Source: Marmoricola endophyticus
GTDB lineage: Bacteria > Actinomycetota > Actinomycetes > Propionibacteriales > Nocardioidaceae
Assembly (NCBI RefSeq): GCF_014644415.1
Contig: NZ_BMKQ01000001.1
Span: 2,047,556-2,111,555 of the forward strand
Direction of reading: 5' to 3'
DNA length: 64,000 bases
The translations under genes and the position numbers were made by a program. How positions within the stretch are numbered: the first letter of the stretch is position 1; every line of letters begins with the position of its first letter. Under the pieces are notes generated by a model. It saw only the letters and a list, made by a program, of their open reading frames with translations, did not search any database and was not told the origin of the DNA. Positions 26,575 to 33,757 of this stretch are shown here, one piece after another.

Positions 26575-26754
26575 GCCGTGTCTCTCCATTCGTGGCCTGC
26601 TGCCCGCCGCCCATCACGCACGCTGGCGGCGTTGCGGAAGCTCGACGGGCCGCCGGCCCCCCTTCGCTCCCGCGCCAAGCCACCACCCCGCAGTTGCCAG
26701 CGCACGCGCTGGACGACGTTCAGCGGTCGGCCAGAATGGAGAGACACGCCCTAG
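26571..26754. mobile_element. MITE-like element, copy A (184 bp)
   Basis: Bounded by CTAG on both sides. The left end reads GCCGTGTCTCTCCATTCGTG and the right end, inverted, GGCGTGTCTCTCCATTCTGG: about 25-bp terminal inverted repeats with few mismatches. It carries no reading frame with family features. The 99 bases after the left repeat match copy B (45520-45743, opposite orientation) with only 2 mismatches. A CTAG duplication and ends of this kind suggest an IS5-family origin (inference). It also contains the palindrome CCAGCGCACGCGCTGG. Confidence 0.8.
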
Positions 26755-26764
26755 GGTGAGACCT

Positions 26765-28102
26765 GTGCCACTACCCACTCAGGAACGCCGCCTCGTCACC
26801 GCCATCCCCGGCCCCCGGTCCCAGGAGCTCCAGCAGCAGCGCGACGCCGCCCTGCCGGTCGGCCTCGGGATGACGATGCCGGTCTTCGTCGACCACGCCG
26901 GTGGCGGGATCCTGGTCGACGTCGACGGCAACCAGATCGTCGACCTCGCCTCCGGCATCGCGGTGACCAGCGTCGGCGCGGCCGACCCCGAGGTCGCCCG
27001 GCGGGTCTCCGAGCAGGTCGAGCGGTTCACGCACACGTGCTTCCTCGTCACCGAGTACGCCGGGTTCGTCGACGTCGCGAACGCCCTCAACCGGCTCACC
27101 CCGGGCGACCACGCGAAGAAGACCGCCCTGTTCTCCACCGGGGCCGAGGCGGTGGAGAACGCGGTCAAGATCGCGCGGGTCCACACCGGCCGGCCGGCGG
27201 TGGTCGTGCTCGGGCACGCGTACCACGGTCGCAGCCTGCTGACGATGTCGATGACGGCGAAGAACGTGCCGTACAAGGAGGGCTTCGGGCCGTTCGCGCC
27301 GGAGGTCTACCGCGCGCCGTCGCCGTACCCCTTCCGCTGGCCGGGCGGGCCCGAGGCGTCCGGCGAGGAGGCGCTGGCGGCGCTGAAGGACCTGGTCGTC
27401 TCGCAGATCGGTGCCCACCACGTCGCGGCGATCGTGGCCGAGCCGATCCAGGGCGAGGGCGGCTTCATCGTGCCGCCGCCCCGCTACCTGGCCGGCGTCG
27501 CCGACTTCGCTCGCGAGCACGGCATGGTCTTCGTCGCCGACGAGATCCAGACCGGGCTGGCCCGCACCGGCGCGATGTTCGCCTGCGAGCACGAGGGCGT
27601 CGTCCCCGACCTGGTCACCACCGCCAAGGCGCTCGGCGGCGGGCTGCCGCTGGCCGCGGTGACCGGGCGTGCGGAGATCATGGACGCGGTCCCCGCCGGC
27701 GGCCTGGGCGGGACGTACGCCGGCAACCCCGTCGCCTGCGCCGCGGCCCTCGGCGCGCTGGACACCATCGAGAAGCAGGACCTCGTGGGCCGGGCCCGCG
27801 AGATCGAGGCCCGGGTGCTGCCCCGACTCTCCGCCCTCGTCGGCCCGGACTCCGTCGTCGGCGAGGTCCGCGGCCGTGGCGCGATGCTGGCGCTGGAGTT
27901 CGTCCGCCCCGGCACCACCGAGCCCGCCCCGGACGTCGCGAAGGCTGTGGCCGCCCGCTGCCACGCCGAGGGCGTGCTGGTGCTCGTCTGCGGGACGTAC
28001 GGCAACGTGATCCGGCTGCTCCCGCCGCTGGTCATCGGCGACGAGCTCCTCGACGACGGGCTCTCGGTGCTCGAGTCCGCGATCGCTGCCGAGAACGGCT
28101 GA
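26765..28102 (+). CDS. gabT: Class III aminotransferase: 4-aminobutyrate / 5-aminovalerate transaminase
   Basis: 445 aa. PLP-binding Lys near residue 288 in TTAKALGGGLPLAAV, ADEIQTGLARTG, and the SGIAVTSVG and STGAEAVENAVKIAR stretches match GabT. With lysine 2-monooxygenase and 5-aminovaleramidase encoded 0.6 to 3 kb away, it may act mainly as 5-aminovalerate transaminase (DavT), giving glutarate semialdehyde; GABA is the other likely substrate. GTG at 26765 is preferred; another GTG at 26756 is in frame. The promoter must lie within or just beyond the MITE-like element, which ends 10 bases upstream. Confidence 0.88.
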   Translation: MPLPTQERRLVTAIPGPRSQELQQQRDAALPVGLGMTMPVFVDHAGGGILVDVDGNQIVDLASGIAVTSVGAADPEVARRVSEQVERFTHTCFLVTEYAGFVDVANALNRLTPGDHAKKTALFSTGAEAVENAVKIARVHTGRPAVVVLGHAYHGRSLLTMSMTAKNVPYKEGFGPFAPEVYRAPSPYPFRWPGGPEASGEEALAALKDLVVSQIGAHHVAAIVAEPIQGEGGFIVPPPRYLAGVADFAREHGMVFVADEIQTGLARTGAMFACEHEGVVPDLVTTAKALGGGLPLAAVTGRAEIMDAVPAGGLGGTYAGNPVACAAALGALDTIEKQDLVGRAREIEARVLPRLSALVGPDSVVGEVRGRGAMLALEFVRPGTTEPAPDVAKAVAARCHAEGVLVLVCGTYGNVIRLLPPLVIGDELLDDGLSVLESAIAAENG

Positions 28103-28110
28103 GCCGCCAG

Positions 28111-28710
28111 ATGACGCGCGGCGCGGCCCCGCGCCGCCCGGGGCACTCGCTCGTTCCCGCACGCCGCGCGGTCGCGGCGCTGGCCACTCTCGCTGCCCTC
28201 GGCCTCGCAGCGTGCAGCCCGACGTCGGGCACCGACGGGCCCGACGAGCCCGACGAGCACAGCACGAAGACGATGGAGCAGGCCGTGGGCGACATACAGC
28301 GGATGCGCCAGGACATGGTCGAGGCACTCGACGCGAAGCTCGAGAGGCGCAGCTGGGGTCTCGACCCCAGCAAGGAGCCCACGATCGATCGCTCCGGCTG
28401 CTCGGGCATCTCCGACTCCGAGACCGGAGAGGTGGCCTACCTCCCGATCTGGGGACCCGACCGGGCCTATCCGCGCGACGAGTGGCGACAGGCGACGACG
28501 ATCGTCGCCGAGGTCGGCAGGAGGTACGGCTTCGACAAGGTCGGCACGACGATCGACAACGCCGAGATCCTCTCCATCGACGGTCGCGCGCCCGACGGAG
28601 GGACCTACACCTTCGGGCTGGGAGCCAACGGCGCTCTCAGCATCGCCACCGGCTGCTACGAGTGGAAGAAGACACCCCGGGGCACGCCGCCGGACCTCCC
28701 GTCGGAGTAG
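28111..28710 (+). CDS. Hypothetical lipoprotein
   Basis: 199 aa. A basic, Arg-rich start, a hydrophobic stretch and lipobox GLAAC (near residue 33) indicate a lipid-anchored secreted protein. The mature part has two Cys (RSGCSGIS and ATGCYEWKK) that could form a disulfide. Weak similarity of layout to mycobacterial LppA-like lipoproteins; not certain. Starts 8 bases after gabT and is convergent with davA (3-base gap). Confidence 0.72.
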   Translation: MTRGAAPRRPGHSLVPARRAVAALATLAALGLAACSPTSGTDGPDEPDEHSTKTMEQAVGDIQRMRQDMVEALDAKLERRSWGLDPSKEPTIDRSGCSGISDSETGEVAYLPIWGPDRAYPRDEWRQATTIVAEVGRRYGFDKVGTTIDNAEILSIDGRAPDGGTYTFGLGANGALSIATGCYEWKKTPRGTPPDLPSE

Positions 28711-28713
28711 TGC

Positions 28714-29478
28714 TCACCACAGGTCGGTACGACGGTCCCGCAGGTAGTGCGGAGTGCGGCGCACCGGCTCGGTCGGCGCGGCCACGAGCAGCGTCTCCTC
28801 CTCGGGCCCGGCGGTGAGGGCCTCGCCGTCGGGGCCGGCGAGGACGCTGAGCCCGGCGTACGTCGTCCGGCCCTCGCCGCCGACGAAGTTCGCGTAGGCG
28901 ACGCGCACGCCGTTCTCGTACGCGCGGGCCGGGACCAGCAGCGTCGAGACGGGCTCGTAGCCGACCGGGTTGGCGGTCGGGACGAGGACCAGCGCCGCCC
29001 CGGCGAGCGCCGCGGCGCGGACCGACTCGGGGAACTCGACGTCGAAGCAGATCAGCCCGGACACCGGGGTCCCGCGCAGGTCCCCGACCTGCGGCGGCGT
29101 CGGCCCGGGGGTGAACCGGTCACGGTCGATCGAGGCGAACAGGTGCATCTTGCGGTGGCGTACGACGACCGTGTCGCCGTCGAGCACCTGCATCGCGTTG
29201 AAGACGCACGAGCCCTCGCGCTCGGGGTAGCCGTACGCCACCGCGACGCCCGTGCGCCGGCTGATCTCGGCGACCGCGCGGGCGGTCGGGCCGTCGTACT
29301 GCTCGGCGAGCCGCTCGGTGTCGGCGGGTGAGATCTCGTAGCCGGTGGTGAACAGCTCAGGGGTGAGCAGCACGTCGGCTCCGGACTCCCGCGCCTGCGC
29401 GCACGCCGCCTCCAGCCGCGCGAGGTTGCCCTCCACCTGGAGCGGGTCCGAGCGGCACTGCCAGAGAGCGACCTTCAC
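28714..29478 (-). CDS. davA: 5-aminovaleramidase (nitrilase superfamily), DavA-like
   Basis: 254 aa. The Glu-Lys-Cys triad of the nitrilase fold is visible: TPELFTTGY, RHRKMHLF and GLICFDVEFPE. Taken alone it would be a generic carbon-nitrogen hydrolase. It overlaps by 4 bases the gene for a close DavB homologue, and DavA of Pseudomonas is the same fold and size. Predicted reaction: 5-aminovaleramide plus water to 5-aminovalerate and ammonia. Confidence 0.8.
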   Translation of the reverse strand: MKVALWQCRSDPLQVEGNLARLEAACAQARESGADVLLTPELFTTGYEISPADTERLAEQYDGPTARAVAEISRRTGVAVAYGYPEREGSCVFNAMQVLDGDTVVVRHRKMHLFASIDRDRFTPGPTPPQVGDLRGTPVSGLICFDVEFPESVRAAALAGAALVLVPTANPVGYEPVSTLLVPARAYENGVRVAYANFVGGEGRTTYAGLSVLAGPDGEALTAGPEEETLLVAAPTEPVRRTPHYLRDRRTDLW

Positions 29479-31151
29479 GGCAGTGCCACCGGCGCCAGGT
29501 CGTCGAACCGGTCACCCGGCCCTGGGTTCTCCGGGTGGCAGCGCCCGCCGAGGTGGGTCATCACGCCCCAGACCGCGTTGAGCGCGGTCTGCACCGCGCC
29601 CTCGGCCCAGGCCGGCGTGAACGACACGTCGTCGCCGGCGAGGAAGATGCCGCGCTCGGACGCGGGCAGGTCGCGCTGCACGAAGTGCGTGTACATCCGG
29701 TGGTTGTAGCGGTAGTGCCCCGGCAGCGCGCCCTTGAACGCACCGAGGAAGTGCGGGTCGTCCTCCCAGGAGACCGTGACCGGGTCGCCGACGATGCGGC
29801 TGCGGATGTCGACGCCGGGGTAGATCTTGGCGAGCGCCGCGAGCGCCAGCTCGACGCGCCGCTCGACCGGGTGCGGCAGCATCTTCAGGCTGTCGGACAT
29901 CCAGGAGTACGACAGGCAGATCACCGCCGGGCGGTCCGGCCCGTTGTCGAAGAGGTACGTCCCGCGCGTGAGCCGGTCCGTCAGCGTCATGCTCATCACG
30001 TGCCGTCCGGTCTCGGGGTCGACGTCCTTCCAGAACGGCTGGTCGACCATCACGAACGTCTTCGTCGACTGCATGTAGCGGGTCCGGTCCAGCGCCATCC
30101 ACAGCGACTGCGAGAACAGCTCCTCGTCGACCTCGACCTCGGTGGTCAGCAGCCAGCTCTGGCAGGTGGCGAGCACCGCGTCGTGGCGGCGCGTCACGCC
30201 CCAGCGGTCCCGCACGTCGAAGCGGCCCTCCTCGGCCCGCGAGATCGCCGCGGCCGCGGGGAGCGTGGCGTTGGCGTGCAGCGAGGCGAGGGTCGTCCCC
30301 GCGGGCCACGGGCTGTCCTCGCGCACCGGCAGCGTCCACAGCCCGCGCGGCAGCTGCTCGGACCCGCCGTCGATCAGCCGCTGGTCGGTGTCGCAGTTGG
30401 TGAGGACGACGCGGAGGATCTCCAGCATCGAGTTCGGGAAGTCGGAGTCCCAGCCGCCGGTGCCGAAGCCGACGACACCGAACAGCTCGCGGTACTCGAA
30501 CGGCAGCGACGAGAACGCCTGCGAGCTGGCCACGAAGTCGTAGAAGGTCCGCTCGTCCCACTCGGCGACCAGCGTGTCCCACCGCTGCTTGAGCGCCGCG
30601 ACGTCGCGCCGCCGGATGGCCTCCTGGAGCTCCTCGAAGCCGACCGCGCGCAGCGCCTCGTCCCAGGCGCCGGACATCGTCGAGAACAGCTCGGGCAGGT
30701 CCTCGAGGCTCTCGCCGTAGTACGTCTCGCCGCCGATGTCGATCACCGTGCTCCCGGCCGCCGGGGTGAGCGGGTTGGGGAAGGGGCGGCTGTGCAGGCC
30801 GAGCCGGTCGGCGTAGTGGAAGAACGTGGAGCCCGACACCGGGAACCGCATCCCGCCCAGCTCGGCGGTCACCCCGCGCGCGGCCTCGAACTCGTGGGTC
30901 CGCAGCCGGCCGCCGATCCGGGTCGCCTCGTAGATCACCGGACGTGCGCCGAGATTCATCAGCTCCCAGGCCGCGACCATCCCCGACAGCCCCGCCCCCA
31001 CCACGGCGACCTCCGCGCCGTGCGCCTCGGGCGGCAGCTCGCCGAGCCCGTGGGGGCTGGTCACCCAGTCGTCGTACGCGAACGGGAAGTCGGGACCGAA
31101 GATCGTCACCGGGCCGTCCGCCCGCGTCTCGTCGGGAAGCAGGATGGTCAT
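29475..31151 (-). CDS. davB: L-lysine 2-monooxygenase, DavB-like flavoprotein
   Basis: 558 aa, equal to the family. FAD-binding VVGAGLSGMVAAWELMNLG near residue 50, then GGMRFPVSGSTFFHY, FGTGGWDSDFPNSMLEIL, TLTDRLTRGTYLFDNG, CLSYSWMSDSLKMLPHPVE and AGDDVSFTPAWAEGAVQTAL. From memory these stretches are nearly the same in P. putida DavB and clearly closer than in tryptophan 2-monooxygenase. Reaction: L-lysine plus O2 to 5-aminovaleramide, CO2 and water. Upstream gene of the davB-davA pair; its 5' flank is a tandem repeat region. Confidence 0.88.
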   Translation of the reverse strand: MTILLPDETRADGPVTIFGPDFPFAYDDWVTSPHGLGELPPEAHGAEVAVVGAGLSGMVAAWELMNLGARPVIYEATRIGGRLRTHEFEAARGVTAELGGMRFPVSGSTFFHYADRLGLHSRPFPNPLTPAAGSTVIDIGGETYYGESLEDLPELFSTMSGAWDEALRAVGFEELQEAIRRRDVAALKQRWDTLVAEWDERTFYDFVASSQAFSSLPFEYRELFGVVGFGTGGWDSDFPNSMLEILRVVLTNCDTDQRLIDGGSEQLPRGLWTLPVREDSPWPAGTTLASLHANATLPAAAAISRAEEGRFDVRDRWGVTRRHDAVLATCQSWLLTTEVEVDEELFSQSLWMALDRTRYMQSTKTFVMVDQPFWKDVDPETGRHVMSMTLTDRLTRGTYLFDNGPDRPAVICLSYSWMSDSLKMLPHPVERRVELALAALAKIYPGVDIRSRIVGDPVTVSWEDDPHFLGAFKGALPGHYRYNHRMYTHFVQRDLPASERGIFLAGDDVSFTPAWAEGAVQTALNAVWGVMTHLGGRCHPENPGPGDRFDDLAPVALP

Positions 31152-31224
31152 GCGGGCGAGCCTAGGTCCGCCGGCGACGCGTCGGCGCGCACGTCACCGG
31201 GTCGCGACGCGCGCGCCGGCGACC

Positions 31225-31372
31225 TGGTGGTCGAGCCCGACGCGAGCCCTGGGTGGTCGAGCCCGACGCGAGCCCTGGGTGGTCGAGCCCGACGCGAGCC
31301 CACGGGTGGTCGAGCCCGACGCGAGCCCTGCGAGCGAGGACGTCGAGACCACCCTGGCCCGACGCCGGCGAC
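31225..31372. repeat. Tandem 26-bp repeat ending in a dispersed hairpin repeat
   Basis: Four units of the type GGGTGGTCGAGCCCGACGCG plus AGCCCT: 31225-31250, 31251-31276, 31277-31304 (with an extra ACG) and 31305-31329. They are followed by GCGAGCGAGGACGTCGAGACCACC. Unit 4 plus this tail forms an inverted-repeat hairpin related to 3448-3495. The block fills the space between davB and the cysteine dioxygenase gene and could end transcription. Confidence 0.75.
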
Positions 31373-31379
31373 CGGCGGG

Positions 31380-31919
31380 TCAGTCGATCGGGCGCAGCTC
31401 GTCGGCGTACGACAGCGAGACCCGCTTGAGCAGGCCGCGCCGGTCCACGCGGTACTGACCCATCCGCCACAGCGGCGGGCTGTACGCGTGGACCGAGACC
31501 GAGCCGGGCACCGCACCGTTGAGCCGGTGGATGTGGTCGGTCTCGAACGAGAACGTCGTCCCCGCCGCGACCCGGGTCTCGCGTGCACCCTGGGCGAGGG
31601 TCAGGTTGTTCTCGACCAGCTCGCCGCTGACCACGCTGACCGCGCCGCAGGAGACGTCGTGGTCGTGCCAGCCGGTGTCGTTCTGCGGGGTCCAGCACAG
31701 CAGCCAGACGTCGACGTGCGCGTCACGGTGCAGCGAGGCGAAGACCCGCTCGTCGTCGTCGAAGCCGACCAGGTGGTCCCAGTCCTGCGGGCGAGCGGCG
31801 ACGGTCCGGGCCAGCCGGGCGAGCTCGTCGGGAGCGAGGTCGCGGTCCTGCGGCAGGCCGAGGTCCTCCAGGACGTCGGTGACGCGGGTGCGCGTGGGGG
31901 TCAGCTGGCGTACGCCCAT
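31380..31919 (-). CDS. Cysteine dioxygenase family protein
   Basis: 179 aa. Cupin with iron ligands in GWHDHDVS and TDHIHRL. Such bacterial cysteine dioxygenases of about 180-200 aa oxidise L-cysteine to cysteine sulfinate or, in variants, other thiols. ATG start at 31919 lies within the end of the upstream amidohydrolase gene (19-base overlap), so the two are one transcript. The stop borders the tandem repeat. Confidence 0.83.
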   Translation of the reverse strand: MGVRQLTPTRTRVTDVLEDLGLPQDRDLAPDELARLARTVAARPQDWDHLVGFDDDERVFASLHRDAHVDVWLLCWTPQNDTGWHDHDVSCGAVSVVSGELVENNLTLAQGARETRVAAGTTFSFETDHIHRLNGAVPGSVSVHAYSPPLWRMGQYRVDRRGLLKRVSLSYADELRPID

Positions 31920-32899
31920 CGTGGGGCTCCTTCCGGTGAGACCGACGAGGTCGGGTCCGGCGTCCCGAGCAGGCGCCGGGGGTTGTCGGCGCGGACCGCC
32001 CGCTCCCCCGCCTCGCCGAGGACGGTGCCGAGCGGCGTCGGTACGGCGTACGGACGGTCCGAGCCGAGGACGAGGGCGTCGATGCCGAGCACCCGCACGA
32101 CCGCGTCCAGGGACCGGGGCCCGTGCCCGCTGGAGTCGACGAAGATCCCGGGGTCGACGGGCTCGGGCGACCCACCGCGGACCAGGTGTCGCTCCTCGTG
32201 CAGCGGCGCGAGCCCGGCCGCCGCCGCGAACACCAGCCGCAGCTGCGGGTGGCTCGCGCGGCCGACGTACGCCCGCCAGGCCCACCAGGCGGCGTGCAGC
32301 TGCTGGCCGTACCCGACCACCGGTGCCCACCACTCGGGGACCGGTGCGTCCCCGGCGGCGCGGCGCACCGGCCCCGGGTGGATCAGCACCGGCCGGTCGG
32401 CGGACTCGGCGACACTCAGCAGCGGCGCGACCCGCTCCCACGCGCCGGGCGTCGAGAGCGTGGTCGCGGGAAGCTGGAGCCCGACGAAGCGCGGCTCGGC
32501 CAGCAGTCGACCGAGCTCCGCCGGGTCGGGGTCGAGCTCCGGGACCGACGCCCAGGCGCGGAAGTGGTCGGGGAGGCCGCGGACGCCGCGGTGCCAGGCG
32601 TCGATCAGGCGGGACGCCTCGGGCCTGGGCAGCGCCTCGACCCCGAGCGGCGACGAGAGGCTGACGCAGGCGGTACCGGTGCCGTCGGCGAGATCGGTGG
32701 CCACGCGCCCGGAGGCGTCGTGCGCGGCCGGGTCGACCTCGTACTCGGGCTCGCCGGCGGTGTGCAGCGTCCAGCCGCGCAGGTACGGCGGCGCCGCTCT
32801 CGCGCGCAGCCGGTCGAGGAGGTCCTCGGGCCACAGGTGCTGGTGGACGTCGGTCGCACCGGGCTCGCCGGCAGACGTGGCAAGGGGCATGACGGACAC
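31901..32899 (-). CDS. Amidohydrolase-family (ACMSD-like) metal-dependent hydrolase/decarboxylase
   Basis: 332 aa. An N-terminal metal-site motif DVHQHLWPEDLL, HPGPV in the middle, and the late LVLGSDRPYAVP with its Asp fit the amidohydrolase_2 group. The substrate is unknown. It heads a two-gene unit with cysteine dioxygenase. ATG at 32899; ATG at 32890 is possible. The upstream strip (32900-32945) is AT-rich and should hold the promoter. Confidence 0.75.
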   Translation of the reverse strand: MSVMPLATSAGEPGATDVHQHLWPEDLLDRLRARAAPPYLRGWTLHTAGEPEYEVDPAAHDASGRVATDLADGTGTACVSLSSPLGVEALPRPEASRLIDAWHRGVRGLPDHFRAWASVPELDPDPAELGRLLAEPRFVGLQLPATTLSTPGAWERVAPLLSVAESADRPVLIHPGPVRRAAGDAPVPEWWAPVVGYGQQLHAAWWAWRAYVGRASHPQLRLVFAAAAGLAPLHEERHLVRGGSPEPVDPGIFVDSSGHGPRSLDAVVRVLGIDALVLGSDRPYAVPTPLGTVLGEAGERAVRADNPRRLLGTPDPTSSVSPEGAPRWAYAS

Positions 32900-33010
32900 C
32901 TTAACCTAACTATGTTGCTAGACAAAGGTGCTATTTGACCCCGGGCTCGGCTGGCGGCCAGCGGCGCGCCTGCCGCGACGGCCGGCCAGCGCAGGGGACG
33001 GGTCGACGGT

Positions 33011-33757
33011 TCACGACTGCTCCGGCGCAGCGCCCGACGGGGTCTCCTCGGACGGCTCGACAGCCGAGTCGAGCAGGTAGCCGCGGCCACTGGAGGTCAC
33101 CAGGTACGCGGGGTGCGACGGGTCGTCCTCGATCTTGCGGCGCAGGTGGGCGATGTGGACCCGGAGGTACTGGGTCTCGCGCTCGTAGCCCGGACCCCAC
33201 ACCTCGCGCAGGATCTCTTCCCGGCTGACCAGCGCTCCCGGGCGCCGAGCGAGCAGCTCGAGGATCTGCCACTCGGTAGGCGTCAGGGCCACGGGCTCGC
33301 CGCCCCGCCGCACGTTCTTGCGCTCGAAGTCGACCTCGAGCTCTCCGAGCACGAGAACCCCGCCGGGGCCCTGCCCCGACTGCCCGGACCGGCGCAGACA
33401 GGTCCGCAGTCGGGCGAGGAGCTCGGTCATCGCGAACGGCTTGGTCACGTAGTCGTCGGCCCCCAGGTCGAGCGCCTCGGCCTTGCCCACCGGGTGGTGC
33501 CTGGCCGAGACCACGATCACCGGCACCGCGCTCGTCCGGCGCAGCCGGGTCAGCACCTCCACCCCGTCGATGTCGGGCAGGCCCAGGTCGAGCAGCACGG
33601 CGTCCGGACGCTGGGTGACCACTGCCGACAGCGCCGCCCTCCCGGTCTGCGCGGTGGTCACCCGCCACCCGGCGGCGCGCAGGTTGATGCTCAGTGCGCG
33701 GAGGAACGGGATCTCGTCGTCCACCGCGAGCACCCGCGGCTCGTGGGCGGTGCTCAC
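33011..33757 (-). CDS. kdpE: KdpE response regulator
   Basis: 248 aa. Receiver domain with VDDEIPF, phospho-Asp in LLDLGLPDIDG, TKPFAM Lys, and an OmpR-type winged helix (LTPTEWQILELLARRPG, YLRVHIAHLRRKIEDDP) that matches KdpE closely. Activates the kdp genes when phosphorylated by KdpD. Overlaps the kdpD end by 4 bases (GTGA). Last gene of kdpFABCDE. Confidence 0.93.
   Translation of the reverse strand: MSTAHEPRVLAVDDEIPFLRALSINLRAAGWRVTTAQTGRAALSAVVTQRPDAVLLDLGLPDIDGVEVLTRLRRTSAVPVIVVSARHHPVGKAEALDLGADDYVTKPFAMTELLARLRTCLRRSGQSGQGPGGVLVLGELEVDFERKNVRRGGEPVALTPTEWQILELLARRPGALVSREEILREVWGPGYERETQYLRVHIAHLRRKIEDDPSHPAYLVTSSGRGYLLDSAVEPSEETPSGAAPEQS

Noticed and set aside
28714-31151. Indole-acetamide auxin pathway (tryptophan monooxygenase plus hydrolase)
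   Set aside because: Long segments match lysine 2-monooxygenase rather than IaaM, and the hydrolase is nitrilase-fold, as DavA, not the amidase-signature fold of IaaH.
31225-31372. CRISPR array
   Set aside because: Units are directly adjacent without spacers and no cas genes are present.
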